Shown: in pieces, positions 14,134 to 25,977 of the stretch
Position numbering within the stretch: position 1 is the first letter of the stretch
Layout: each line of letters begins with the position of its first letter
Source: Bullera alba
Lineage: Eukaryota; Basidiomycota; Tremellomycetes; Tremellales; Bulleraceae
NCBI GenBank assembly: GCA_001600095.1
Contig: BCIX01000004.1
Location: 1,368,586-1,432,585 of the forward strand
DNA: 64,000 nucleotides
Direction of reading: 5' to 3'
Position numbers and translations under genes: made by a program
The notes under the pieces: generated by a model
The model's database searches: none
Seen by the model: only the letters and a program-made list of their open reading frames with translations
Told to the model about the DNA's origin: nothing

Positions 14134-14893
14134 ACGACGATACCACTCGCTGCATACTGTCTCTCGAAGCATATGGAAGTGCAGCTGCCATCATCGTAGG
14201 CGTAGCATCTACGCATGGCATGCCAAAAATTAGACCGGTGCGGCGGTGGGGGACAAGTGGGCGAAGCTAAGTCGCATCGCACACAAAACAGTCCAGCTTT
14301 ACGTAAGCTGGGTCGAACGTTCTGAGCTCCTCGAGCGAGATTTTACTATGCATGTAGCCTTACTGACAACACTGCCATGACTGTGAGAATCGTGGCTATC
14401 CAACCATGCCCAAAAAGTTTGGCGAAAATCTGTCACCAAAGAATCTGTCATGTCAGGTGGCCGAGGTGGTGAGGAGGTGGTAAAAAGGTGGCAGGTATTC
14501 ATAACAAGGTATCCGGGCGTGCCTTTGCATGTCTCGAATTAAAGGCTCACGGTCGGCAGTCTAAATCCTCTTTTAGGCATCTGAAAACCCTCCTTTATGC
14601 GTTTAACACTTGCAGTAAACCTCCCGCAATTTTCGTGTGCGTTCGGCGCAGCGGTTCTCTTAACTGAGGCTTAAGCTGCTGTTAACAAGTTGAGGCCACG
14701 TGGTGTCACTTGTCGGCGTCTTGGAGCTGGAGGCCGTGGAAGTCCGAAGTTGTGTTGCGCATCATCGAGATTTGAGGACACACCTCTGAGTTCTACTTAG
14801 AACGTAGATCTACAAAACTACAAATTCGGTACCGCCTGGCATCAATCTACGATACGCTTGCCGTGGCTGACAGACAATCTGGACCGAGGAATA
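14134..14893. other. Intergenic region, 760 bases
   Basis: Upstream region of the phosphatase gene. No coding exon, RNA gene or long repeat was recognised. Confidence 0.55.
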
Positions 14894-15723
14894 ATGATCG
14901 AGAGTCCAAAAAGAGTTCGAGTGTTGATGGTGTGTCTAGGGTAAGTCCCATAAACGTTAACGCTCCACTCTGTGCATTGTTAATTTGGCGTAGCAAGTGA
15001 GTACGGAGATCGATAGCCGGGCAAGCGATGCTCAAATTCGTGTTGTTCATTTCAGCATCTGGTGAGATGGTGACAGTCAATCGAAAAGAGATGGGCAATA
15101 GCTGATGCTACGCCTAGCCGATCGCCCATGGCCGAAGCGGTATTGAAGTACGAAGTGTCTGAGAGACAATCGCTCAAAGGCAAATTCACCATCGAGGTCG
15201 ATTCTGCCGGCACAGGAGCGTACCATGAAGGCGAACCAGCCGATAGCAGGTGAGTGCGCGGTGTCATGGACTGCTTCCAGTCCCGCTAACCGACTTCCGT
15301 AGGACAATGTCGACGTGTAAAAAGGTGTGTGCACTGTGTACTCTCTGATGGTATCGCTGACACCGCTGGGCAGAACAAAATTCCAATCTCGTGTCGAGCG
15401 CGTAAAGTGTCCAACAGCGATTTCGCAACCTTCGACTACATCCTAGCCATGGATAGCTCAAAGTGGGTTCTTGATCCTAACCACTTGTCGTACGAGACCT
15501 GACCCTCTCCAGTCTGCAGACGCTCAAGCATCGCAAGCCATCATCTTCGGCCGCTGTAATCGAGCTCTTTGGCGCCTACGACCCTCAGGTCATGTCGAGT
15601 AAAGGCCGAGCGAAGGAGATTGACGATCCGTACTACGGAGGTAACAGCGGCTTCGATGCGGCTTACGAACAGTGCGTGAGGTACTCCAGAGGATTCTTGG
15701 ACCACCTCGAAGCGAAGCAATAG
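14894..15723 (+). CDS. LTP1: Low-molecular-weight protein tyrosine phosphatase with micro-exons
   Basis: A cytosolic phosphatase of the LMW-PTP/ACP1 family, 169 residues, close to the usual 155-165. The P-loop is C-L-G-N-I-C-R-S (CX5R), followed by PMAEAVLKYEV; the C-terminal acid loop is DDPYYGG with the general-acid Asp. Seven exons are needed: 14894-14940, 14994-14996 (CAA), 15056-15061 (CATCTG), 15118-15249, 15303-15324, 15374-15462 and 15513-15723. They total 510 bases. The introns around the two tiny exons are 53, 59 and 56 bases, each with GT and AG ends. Only this path restores the family sequence CLGNICRSPMAE; without the tiny exons the catalytic loop is broken. The start ATG gives the short leader MIESPKRVRVLMV, which fits the first beta strand. 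Confidence 0.93.
14994..14996 (+). other. 3-base micro-exon (CAA)
   Basis: Flanked by ...GGCGTAG and GTGAGTACGG. It completes the Gly codon left open by the first exon and supplies the first two bases of the P-loop Asn. Confidence 0.85.
15056..15061 (+). other. 6-base micro-exon (CATCTG)
   Basis: Flanked by ...TTCATTTCAG and GTGAGATGG. It completes Asn, encodes Ile and gives two bases of the second P-loop Cys, which the next exon completes before the catalytic Arg. Confidence 0.88.
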
Positions 15724-16655
15724 GGCTACGTTGTCGTCTTCGCTCCTCGTCGCACGCCATTGATCGTCAGCGGCCCGAAGAATCGGATATCCTTGGACAG
15801 CGGCGTCAATCGCCGTGGCCGAGTCGCAGTATCGGGGTTAGCTAGAGTAGCTATACTAAGCCAATTGGAAGCTTGTATCAAGAGCTCGTCGGGCCGGGAA
15901 GTGTGATGCAATCATGCCAAGTTTTGTCGCCTCTGCTTCTCTGCGGAGCTGCCAATCTCTGCGATGCAGCATACAGCAGTCCTACAGCCTACCACAGCCT
16001 ACCACTGCCTACCACCAACGTGCTTGGTTGTGCCTGGTTGTGCAGTTGACTCCTGCTCCCATTCTCTCTCCTGCGTGGGCCCTTCGCTTATTGGTGGGAT
16101 TGGGCACACTCTTGCTCATTCCCGAAGCCCAAGCCCTCCCAAGCCAAGCTAGTATGTCCCACACGATTCGCTATCTGATAAGTGAGGTCCCCTCTCGCGG
16201 GCATTCCTCGGGCGTCTAAAGGTCGGTCAGGTCGGTGCTGGTCGGTGCTTTTCTCCTCTGGCTCCTCGGCCCAGACCCTAACAACTACTGAGCTTTCTAC
16301 GCTGTCCCACCCTGTCCCACCCCACACCTCGAGACTCGCATGGTGCGCTATGGTGCGTCGACCGGTCTCATCTGGTCGCACGGCCGCGCGCCAATGCGGT
16401 CCCAGCAGGTACCGTTAGTGCGAGTCAGTTGATTGCAGTCCGAAAGAGACCGACCGAAGGATGTCGGCGGAGGACGAGCAGGAGGGAGGAGGAGATGAGA
16501 TGCATTACGGCATCGGCCGAAATGGGCATCATCTATACCCTGACCTGACTTTTTTATCAGATAAAGCCATGCGTGCGATTTCTTCCATCCGGTCTTTATT
16601 ATACTCGTCAACTTAGCTCATCAACATCACTCATCTCGGATACAATCACAGTTGC
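15724..16655. other. Intergenic region, 932 bases
   Basis: One of the longest gene-free stretches in the window. It contains short direct repeats (separate entry), G/T- and C-rich patches such as GGTCGGTCAGGTCGGTGCTGG near 16215, and no convincing exon. Confidence 0.55.
15975..16020 (+). repeat. Short imperfect tandem repeats
   Basis: Units of about 10-11 bases (CCTACCACAG, CCTACCACTG, CCTACCACCA) run head to tail, followed by a doubled TTGGTTGTGCC/TGGTTGTGC motif just downstream. Likely simple local repetition in a promoter region; function unknown. Confidence 0.6.
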
Positions 16656-16757
16656 ATGCGCTTGGTCAGAACACTTAGACTATATACACTCTCACAGCCT
16701 CCGATCACACACAGATCAACGCTTCTGTCCGTTCGACTACTCAGCACATCGCCCAAA
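16656..16757 (+). promoter_or_regulatory. Possible upstream start adding a mitochondrial presequence
   Basis: The ATG at 16656 is in frame with the flavoprotein and reads MRLVRTLRLYTLSQPP then RLLSTSPK. The segment has several Arg, many Ser/Thr/Leu and no Asp or Glu, as in matrix-targeting signals. If both starts are used the enzyme would be dual-localised. Confidence 0.55.
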
Positions 16758-18762
16758 ATGGCAGTCACGCTAGATCCTCCCTTTGTCGATCGGGCAAGCT
16801 CGACCCGGCCCACAAAGACGATAGCCGTCCTGGGAGCCGCGTACGGTGGTGCCAGAGCGGCCAAATTGATCTCCGACTCATTACCAGAGGGCTGGAAACT
16901 CGTTGTCGTCGAGAGGAATAGTCATTTCAATCGTGAGTACAGCGGTGGAGCGCCTTGACGTCATCATCCGAGTTGCTGTGGTTGTCGCTATCGCTGTCGA
17001 TATGTGCAACATCGTCAACGCAAAGCGACGACAAGCTCGACGAGGTGACAGGGACGTTCTGGGGGGCGAGACTGATGAAATCTCAGACGTGTATGCATTC
17101 CCGCGATACTCTGTAGTGCCGAAACATGCACCAAAAGCCTTCATCCCGTACATCAACCACCTCAAACTCACCACCCCACCCGCCAAGATCGACGCTACAA
17201 AATCCCTCCCAACGCCGCCCCTCACGCCGACGTCGTCAACAGAAGACTTGAATGAGAAGAAGTACTACGACGCTCGAGTCTGGATCCAAGGCTCCATCAC
17301 CAAGCTCACCCCACACTCTGTCACCTTCACCCGCCCCTCCCGATCGATAGCGCCTGGCTCCTCGGAACACAGTAATGTCGAGACTGGCTCAGGAAGGGGA
17401 CACGGCGTGTTTGATGGTCCCGAGGAGACGATAAACTTCGATTATGCGATCTACGCCCTAGGTGCCGGTCTGCCAGATCCCTCGAACGTGTGGAACGAGC
17501 ACCCCGGGAACAACCCGCCCAAAGAGGTCGTACACGATCATGTCGAGCATGGCTTGGGAAGTAAACGACATGGAGTCAAATGGATGCAGCATAGAGGCGA
17601 GATGTATGAGAAAGCAGGCAAAATCTTGATAGTAGGCGGAGGTGCTCTCGGAATCCGTGAGTCTATCAGATGATGACGGGCGAAATACTGCTGACACCCC
17701 TACTAGAGCTGGCTTCTGATATCAAGTACTCGTATCCCGACAAAGATGTCACGCTATTGCACTCCCGGGAGAGGTTATTGCCAATCTACCCTATTGAGAT
17801 GCACGACCAATGTGAGTGTGTGGGTGTCGAGCTTGGATGCCTCAAGCTGACCACGTACAGTACTCGCTGGACTAAAGAGACTGCAAGTCAATGTGGTGCT
17901 CGGACAACGGGTGACTGAATGGCCAGAAGACCCAGAGGTCCTCGATGGCGCGGTAAAGGTGACGAGGACGAATAAAGGTTCAGTATTCGAGTCGGATTTG
18001 GTGGTGAGTCGTGCTTCACCTCTCAACCCATCACTTTGTCGCCCGATTGACCTATGGTCTCCAGCTCCCATGTACCGGCCAGAAACCACATTCTCAACTC
18101 ATGGGCTCGATATCCCCCGCCTTCCTCTCGGAGAAGAATTGCCGGATCAGAGTCACCCCCACCTTGCAGATCACCTCCGACCCCGCTAAATCAGTCAACC
18201 CGGACTCGATAGTCGACCCCTTTGAGATCGTGAGGCGACTCGACGCGATGTCGCTATCGCATAGCACGCCGCCAAGCTCGCCCGCATCCTCATCCAGAAA
18301 TAGGGAAAATGACGATGGTGCCGAGAGGGAGATTGACATGAGCCATTTCTTCGCGGTTGGCGATTGTGCCGATACAGGCGCTATCCAAGCTGGACACACG
18401 GCGTACTGGCAGGGTGAAGCCGCTGCGAGGAATATCCTCCGTTTGATCAAGAAGGAGGAGAGCGGAGGCAAGATCGACGAGCCATTGGAGGTCTACAAGT
18501 CCGGAGCGCCCGCTATCAAAGTTACAATGGGGCTGGTGAGTTGGTGTTGAGATCCCTGGTTGAATCATGCTGATTTTGCGGGATAGGATCGAGGGATCAT
18601 CTCCAATGCCGAAGGAACGAAAGAGTCGATGGATGCACATGAGGATCTCAACGCCAGGCTGATATGGTGGGTGACATCGAAGCTTACTATTGGGGAGTTC
18701 TGCTGATCACGATCAATTCTAGGGACAGCAAAGGGTCGTCTCATCTCCCAGACGATGCTTGA
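16758..18762 (+). CDS. AIF/AMID/FSP1-like FAD-dependent NAD(P)H oxidoreductase
   Basis: A flavoprotein of the apoptosis-inducing factor / ferroptosis suppressor group, which in relatives acts as a single-subunit NAD(P)H:quinone-type oxidoreductase. The FAD Rossmann motif is AVLGAAYGGARAAKLI, the family strand HVYAFPRYSVVP follows a 150-base intron, the second Rossmann motif is KILIVGGGALGIQLASD, and the late FAD motif is HFFAVGDCADTGAIQAGH. Ser-rich insertions sit between domains. The final exon gives DSKGSSHLPDDA and TGA at 18760-18762. The ATG at 16758 gives a cytosolic form. An in-frame ATG at 16656 adds 34 residues rich in Arg/Ser/Thr and free of acidic residues, like a mitochondrial presequence. 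Family identity is firm; substrate and place in the cell are inferred. Confidence 0.88.
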
Positions 18763-19027
18763 ACGAGACGACCACTGAAATGATATTGCACTGCGTGCGT
18801 GTAGCATATGACCTAGACCAAAATGTACATTGTTATGCTCGGCGCCATCGGTTGCGTTTTCGTCGAGCAGAACTACATCAATCGTACTGTACAAGCAAAG
18901 GCAAAGCGACTATTCGACAAGACGGTATGTGTGATTGCAGGGTATAAGACACATGCTAGATATCCCCTCTCCTCTTTCTCTCCCCTTCACTGGACCTTCT
19001 GCCCGGAGCTCCCAGACCGCGCTCCTC
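18763..19027. other. Convergent 3' region
   Basis: Between the stop of the flavoprotein gene and the stop of REV3 on the other strand. No feature seen. Confidence 0.55.
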
Positions 19028-22000
19028 TTACCAATCAAGAGCCCCCTTGAACCTCTGCTTCACGCCCATCGTTCTCTCTGGCGCCTCCTCCAGCTCCTTC
19101 ACCAAAGCCTGGACGTCCGATAAATCGTCCACATCCCTCTGTGCCGCCGTTCGGGTGTACATGACCGGACAGTCGACAGAGTCGCAAAGGACTCTATCGT
19201 GTAGCGGAGTGGACGAGCAGCTCGCGCAAATCTTGTGCGTTGATATCAATCTATCCTGAGCAATGTGCTCTCTGGACAGTAAGGCGTGGACCGTCGTCGA
19301 AGGCTGCGATCGGCACTCTGCACATACTCCTGGTGACCATGTCAGCTTATCACCTTTTCGGGGTCGGACTCAATAACACTCACTCCTGCTAGACTCCCCG
19401 CCGCAGACGATGCAGTGGCTAGAGCGGAAATGCGAATCGATCCTCATTTTCCCCTTCACAGTGTCCCCCAAATCGTACTTTGCCACGCGCTTCGTCCGTG
19501 GCATGCTGTCGAACCAGTGCTCCACGTCCGCGCCAACCAAGTTGAAGATCCGAGACAATGGCGGGATGAGCAGGTTCCGGATATAGTATTCTGCGTCGAT
19601 GTTGAGTGACCTGGATAATTATCAGCAATTATAGTACGGAGAATCTGGCTTGACCTTACCTGTTCGCCAACATCTCCTGTGGCATACGCGCTCGGTCGAT
19701 CAGTCGCCTCCCGTCGGCATTGGACACGATGTAAGGGACTCGTTCGGCATATTGTGGCTCATCACGTGGGTCCTTCAAGATACGTCGATAGGCCACCGCC
19801 GCTCCCGGCGGAGGAACGCCTTTCTCCCTACAGCCAGCAACTTGAGCATAGACTCCTTAGACAGCCCCGCCTGTTCACTCACGAATACGTCCCCAGACGG
19901 ACCTCTTTCGCGACGATAAAGTCCTGCATGCTCACCCTGCCCTGAAGGATCTTTGTCCATTCGTTGCGGCAATACTCTTTGATCTGGCTCAGATCTTGGT
20001 TTCGGAACAGCATCTTCAAGCAGACCTCTTCGATCTTTTGCTGGGCTGGGAAACCATCCCGCCTAATGGTCTCGATACCTTTGGCGTCAAAGACGGGTTC
20101 GGTGTCGTCGGGATGTTCGTACTTGAATCCGACGTATCGCTTCTTCGCCATGAGCACGGAGCCCATGTACACCTAATTCAGCGTCAGCTTGAACCCTATA
20201 CATTTGAAGAGCAAAGTTGACCTTTTCGAATTTCAACTTGACTGGCTTCGGGTTCATCGCCGTCACGCTATCTGCGATGTCGTTCCCAATCTTAAAGGCT
20301 TCATCTTTCGATCGTCCAGGTAGAGCGACGAAGAGCGAATCAGTATCGCCATACACGACTCTTGCGCCCCAATCCGCCCGAGAGTGAATGAGCTCTTGTG
20401 CCTGTCCTTGTAATCAGCGACTATACAGACAGGATGATTGATGGCACACCTTTTCCAGAGTCTCTCTGCCCGCCTGAACAATCGAGTCGGCGACTTCGAT
20501 ACACGGCATTCGACCAGAGTACGTGGCGCTAGTGTAACCGTATGTGACATTCTAGCCGTCAGCTTGCGGTCTTCGAGATGAGACTCACGGCCATGAGCTT
20601 GAGACCGAGCTGCCGGGCATTGAGCAGAGATAGTAAGGACTATTCATCAGCTACTGATTTCACAGCCCGTACCCACCTTGTCCCCCCTCGCACCCTTCAT
20701 TGCCTGCTTTACCATGACTCGAGTGTCGAGTATCTCGCCCAACATCTTCGCCAGGAGACTCTTCCTTACTGCGGGTTTGACAAAGATCATCCCATTCGGC
20801 GTGACTGTCCAATCAGCGTTGCATCAATGGCGTACTCACCCGTGAGGTAGTCTTTCAACAGCTCCAATAGCCCGTCGGCGACCTTGAGCTCTGTAAAGCC
20901 AAACTTGTGGGTGCCCTTGAATTTCTCGACTCGGCCGAGGCAGGTCGAAAAGCAAATGTTGTACGCGATCATAACAGAGGGGTAGAGCGATTGGAAATCG
21001 AGTACGAGGATCGGATGGTTGTAGTATTTCGACTCTGGCTCGGCAATGAGTGGCACGGCAAAGGGCGCATTTTGCAATCCGACCTGCTGTTTGGACGGAG
21101 AGACCATGACGAACGACTCGGGTTTGGCGATCCGGAACATGAACGACTCGACTTTGTACTGAGAGCCACGGAACATGACCGAGGCGAAATCGACTCCAAA
21201 GACTCTTGCAAATTCGCTGCGATACGTCAACCAAGAGTCGCTTCCAGCTAAAAGCCCTCGGCTAGTCTCGTCATCCAACCAGCCATCTCCAACGGGAGAT
21301 CTCCGTTGGATTGTCCATAGTAGCTGGATATGTGTAGCGACGAGACTGCTTTTAGGTTACTCACGCATTCTTGGTCACGATCTCCGCCGCATCGATGATC
21401 TCGACATCAATCACCACGCGTTGAAAGAAGTACTTCAGTACTCTGGCAGTGTGCTCCGGCGTCTTGCTTTTCCACAGCGCGGTCAGATTGGCAGGTGAAT
21501 AATGCGGGATCCTATGCCTGTATCAGCTCGAAGTAGTCTCAATCGATCTACCTCTGATGCAGTAAGTGAAACACCACATTCTCGAACGTGTACTGAGTCA
21601 AGTTGACCTCTGACCGGCAAATCCGCCAGATGTTGAGCACGTGTCGACCCGAGACCTTGAATGTTGAAGCATGGGTGGCAGAGTAGAAATCCTTCTTGGG
21701 CGCCGAATGACCCGATACCACCCTTGACAGCTGCTCCGGAAAGTCGATACCTGAACGGGTCAGTCGCAGTGACGCTTGGTCTGAACTCACTAAATTGTTC
21801 GTTGGCGCGAGCGGACAGCCACCCCCAAGAGGAGTTGTGCAGTTCCCACCCGGCCAACACGTCCGGGTCCCACGCTTTGACCGTGTCAATCACCCAGTTG
21901 ACCAGCTCGAGCTCGCTATTGACCACATGGCACGGTATGCCTTCGAGACCCAATCTCCCGTTCCGGATCTGCGGACTGTCTATCACGACAAAGCCGGCAT

Positions 22001-25000
22001 GATATCCCCTGTGGGTGGTCGTGTCACGGAGCGTGTCGTCTTCATTCTGATAGCAGTAGAAGACCCCCGTGATCTCGTCCTTTTCCGGATCGGGCAAGAG
22101 CTGATGTCGGGATTTGGCTATGCGTTAGCAAGCAGCTATATTGAGACAACTCACCAAACACCTCGATGGCCAAGACAGACATATTCTGATGCTCCCTCTC
22201 TGATTCTCTGGTCTTCTTGCGCTGAGAGAATTTGAATCCGTAGCGATTCTTCTGAGTTGGACCCTCAAGCTGCGAGGTCAGAGCCCGGGCCCGGGCTATC
22301 CCATCAGCTGTGCCCAATCGTCTGTAACCTACCCTGGGCAGCGATCTCCTTGTCTTCTTTGTTGCAAAACTCCTCTACAGTCTTCAAAGTTGGTGGTGGA
22401 GGTGCATACTCCCAGCCGAACCTTGCCTTCTCGTCATGCTGCCTCCTCGTCTTCAGCCAGCGCTTGTAGCCAGGTATAGTCGACTCGAACTCGGGCAACT
22501 CGTCTATCGTATTGCCTTTCAAGGTGAACATTCTCCCTGCAAACATCTTCGCTCGAGGCGGCACGTCGGCCAGATTGGAGAAGTATGGGTCTTGATAAAC
22601 CACCTCCGGGTCGATGGTGAGGTCACGGGCCAGCGGAGCTTTCAGATGGAATTGCCATGCTGTACTGGAGAGATGAGATGTTGTTGTCGACGATGACGAC
22701 TTGGACACTTCCGTCAAATTTGACACTAATGTCTCGCCGCTGCCGAGGGGCTGTGACTGTGAATTCTGGGAGAGGAGGTGTATACCAGGAGCGAGGTCGG
22801 ACGAGGGACTGGCCATCCTGACCCTTTTTCTGACTCTTTCCACGCTAGCGTCCGGCTGCGAGAGTGAGCTCGGACCACTCTCGTTTTCTGCCTCGTCGTT
22901 TCGTAGTGTTGGACTGAGCATCCTCCGCTTTGTCAATATACTCGGTGGTAGAGGCCTTTTGTCCTCTGCGCTCGACTCGGATCGACTGATGAACAGCTGT
23001 TGAGGAGGAGGAAGATCGATATCGTCATCGGCGGCGATTAGGCCGAGTCTCTCGAGTTTCGGTTTCACATCCTCTACCTCCTTGACGCCAGAACGGGGTT
23101 TCCGGGGTCGAGAGGGAGTAGGCGTGATCTCACGGTCAGACTCTGGAGAGGGTGATTTACCGAGTGACCGTTTGGATTCAGGCAGGACAATCGTGTTGTT
23201 GCTTGTCTCGCCCAAACGTCTCGAAGGGGTGTGGGGTGATCCAACTGCTTTACTCCTGGCAAATAAATTTCGCACCAGAGACGTAGGAGTTGCCTTTTCG
23301 CCAGTATTGACTTTGGTTGGCGTTTTGATTTTGGCACCATATGGGTTGGGCGAGAGGGAGACTGATGATCGATTCATAATAGCACTACGACCTTCAGCTC
23401 GGGTCTCCCTCGCTGACTCACCTGAGATCCGCAAGGCCAGCCTGTTCACGGAGGACCTGATCTCTGCGGACTTTGCTATCCAAACCCGAACGCCCGGTCC
23501 GACTTCCCGTCGTCGGCGTCATCAACCCTCCCTGCTGCTTTTTTGGAGTTGTCTGATTGCTCCATCCACCTGCCACAGTCCGCCTGAACAGCTCATCCAG
23601 CTCTGCATCGTCGAAGTCATCACTGAAACCGTCAATGGCATCGCTAGCGGGAGCTTGCGTTGCGCGAAACTTGACTCCTTCTTCGGCATGTTGTTTCGCG
23701 TCTCGCTCGTGAGCTCGCATGTCTTGGTCCATATCCTCCTCGTCGGGATCGTCATCGGGCTGCTGCGTGCGCGAGATCAGGCTCGGGTTCACATCAACCG
23801 CAAAGTCTGGTATCGCTTGCGATGCTGCCTGTGTCGCGAACAAATCGAAGGGGTTCTCTTCTTCAGACAAATCGTCATTGTCGCTGGCATCACCTGACTC
23901 GAGGTCCGCCGAGCTTGGCTTCGTATCATCGTGGTCGAGGCGAGTCGAATTTCCGCTATTTGGCGCTGGGGGCGAGGACGCCTTTGACCGACGAGACTTC
24001 TGCGTCGAGCGAGGCGGTTTTGGCTTTTTGGGCCAGTGTGCAGAGACAGCTTGGAAAGTGGTCATGATCCACTACAATGGTCAGCGCAAGTACGTCAAAC
24101 ACACTGCCTACCTTGTCATACTTTCGCTTCTCGCCCTCTTTGCCCGCGGCGATACTTGCAGAGAACCGCTCAAAGGTCAATTTGCCTTTCTTCCTCCTCT
24201 CCTCAGACATTCTCTCCTCGATCATCCCCCACAGCTCCTCAGATATCTTCCAATTCCCTCCCCTGTTCTCCTCATAGTCCTTCCCCTGAAGCCGGTACCC
24301 TAGCTCCTCCTTGTCCCGACCGCCCATACCGCCGCTCCCAGGCATCATAGCGGTCTCTGACAAGCTCAGACCTTTGGCAGCTCGTCTCCGCCGTTCATCC
24401 TCCCAGAGCTCCGCCACAGCGGGTACGAGCTTTTCATCCGGATCTAGCGGTTTGTGAAGTAGCTCGATGAAGTCTTGGTGAAGATTACGGGGTTTGAGTC
24501 GATTCCGGTTCAGGATATGGTGTGGCAATACGTCTATCTCGAGCGGGGTAAATGTATCTTTCGGCGGGGAGAAGGAACGTGGGTAGAGCATATCTTCGGG
24601 AACGTTGAGACTGTCGAAGATTGCAGGGGCATGGGCTCGCCGAGGTGAAGCATACGGATCGCCCTCTAGAAATTAGCGCTCATCAACTTTCGATAGAGCT
24701 CACCTGGCAGTGGTTCTCGGAATGTGCCTCCTCCCAGATCCAGCCATCCACAGCCATAGAGGTCAAAGTCGCACATGAACTGCAGAACGTGATCCATGTG
24801 CGCCTCGTGAGGTTGCCATTCCCTCCCCAGCACTGCTGGTTTTCTCAGCTGTTCCAGGGCGACATATATCCTCGACGGGTTGATAAGGCTGACTTTAAGG
24901 AAGTAGCTGTATCCAATATGATATCCATAAATTGGTGTCCCCTTGACCAGCATCACCGACACGACATGCAGATGCTTTGGATCCGTTCCTCCTCCATGTT

Positions 25001-25382
25001 TATTCGTGTTTTCCTGTCCAGTTGGATTCTGGCGCATAGCGAGACAAATGGCGTGGTTGAGAGACACTGCGAAGCGCTGGCATAGCTTGACTACCCTCTC
25101 AGGACGTAGAGGGTCGGTCGAGTCCATTGGGAACGGGACATAGAAGTAGGGGTAGCACAAGTGGATGTTGGCGCATATCTTCTGCAACCCTGGCGTTGTC
25201 CCAAATATCCTTAGAACCGGCAGAGCGTGAGGCACTACTCCAACGGGCACCGCAGTGGCGAGATGAGGTGGGACGTAGTGCTGTTGGAGCGTGGGAAGGG
25301 GCGCCGACATTGTCGAAGTGATATGCGTGATCCGGAGACGCAGAAGGGGCGGCGCCTCCGGATCACTCTGCGTAGACGTCAT
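19028..25382 (-). CDS. REV3: DNA polymerase zeta catalytic subunit
   Basis: The B-family polymerase that extends past DNA lesions in error-prone translesion synthesis. Domains run in order: the N-terminal block typical of zeta (ANIHLCYPYFYVPFP; HIGYSYFLKVSLINP; DFDLYGCGWLDLGGG), a long disordered Ser/Asp-rich middle, an exonuclease-like domain (DPDVLAGWELHNSSWGWLSARA), palm motif A (DFQSLYPSVMIAYN), the fingers segment ending NVTYGYTSATYSGRMPCIE, and motif C (YGDTDSLF). The C terminus has CysA and CysB zinc/iron-sulphur motifs (CIVCGG, CASCSSTPLHDRVLC). The exonuclease motif I reads LAIEVFGE, lacking the first Asp of proofreading enzymes, as expected for zeta. About fourteen or more short introns split the gene. 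The start is the ATG at 25380-25382; a second in-frame Met occurs 24 residues later. Identification is very secure, exact exon ends less so. Confidence 0.94.
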
Positions 25383-25977
25383 ATCAGGCGGGCGCTCTAA
25401 GACAGTCCATGGTAATGGTGTAGGTGGATTGAGCGCCGAACATGCCTAGATGTGAGTAGGCTAGTTGGGAAGAAACAGGTGAGGAATGATGACATCAAAA
25501 CAAGCTTAGAGATCAGAGACCTCTCGATCTATTTTCCCATCGTGGGTAAGCAAGATCGAAGCGCTCAGCGCGTGACTGGGGTCACGTGGGGTCTCCACAG
25601 CTATGCGCCGCGTCCACTCAGACTCTTTTCTCTCCCTCTCTCTCTCTCCTCATTCTCAGATACTTTTCGTTCGTGCCCACTCCCTCGCATACTGGCCACG
25701 ACCCCGCCTTATCTCAACTATCCCAATGTCATTGACAACGATTGCAGCTCGGGCGTGATCGGAGCGGCTTGGCGATACGCAAGGCGCGCTTGCTCACTCT
25801 GGTCAACTTTCGGTCAACTCTCCGCTGACTCTCCTTTTCGCCACGGGGGCTTTGTTGAGCCTAGGAGATACCCAACTTCCGCAAGCGTTTCGGGGACTGA
25901 GGCCGACCTTCTTGTCGGTCGGATTCAACTTCCACATACTCGTACATGTGTCATGTCGTGTGAAGGGTGTCTGTACT
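25383..25977. other. REV3 promoter and MRS2 3' region
   Basis: Gene-free stretch between two minus-strand genes. It includes a pyrimidine-rich tract at about 25626-25652 (repeated CTCTCT on the plus strand), a common promoter element type in fungi. Confidence 0.5.

Noticed and set aside
23082..23897. A 271-codon open frame on the plus strand
   Set aside because: It lies antisense to the disordered middle of REV3, whose frame is supported by flanking motifs. The antisense product has no recognisable domain.
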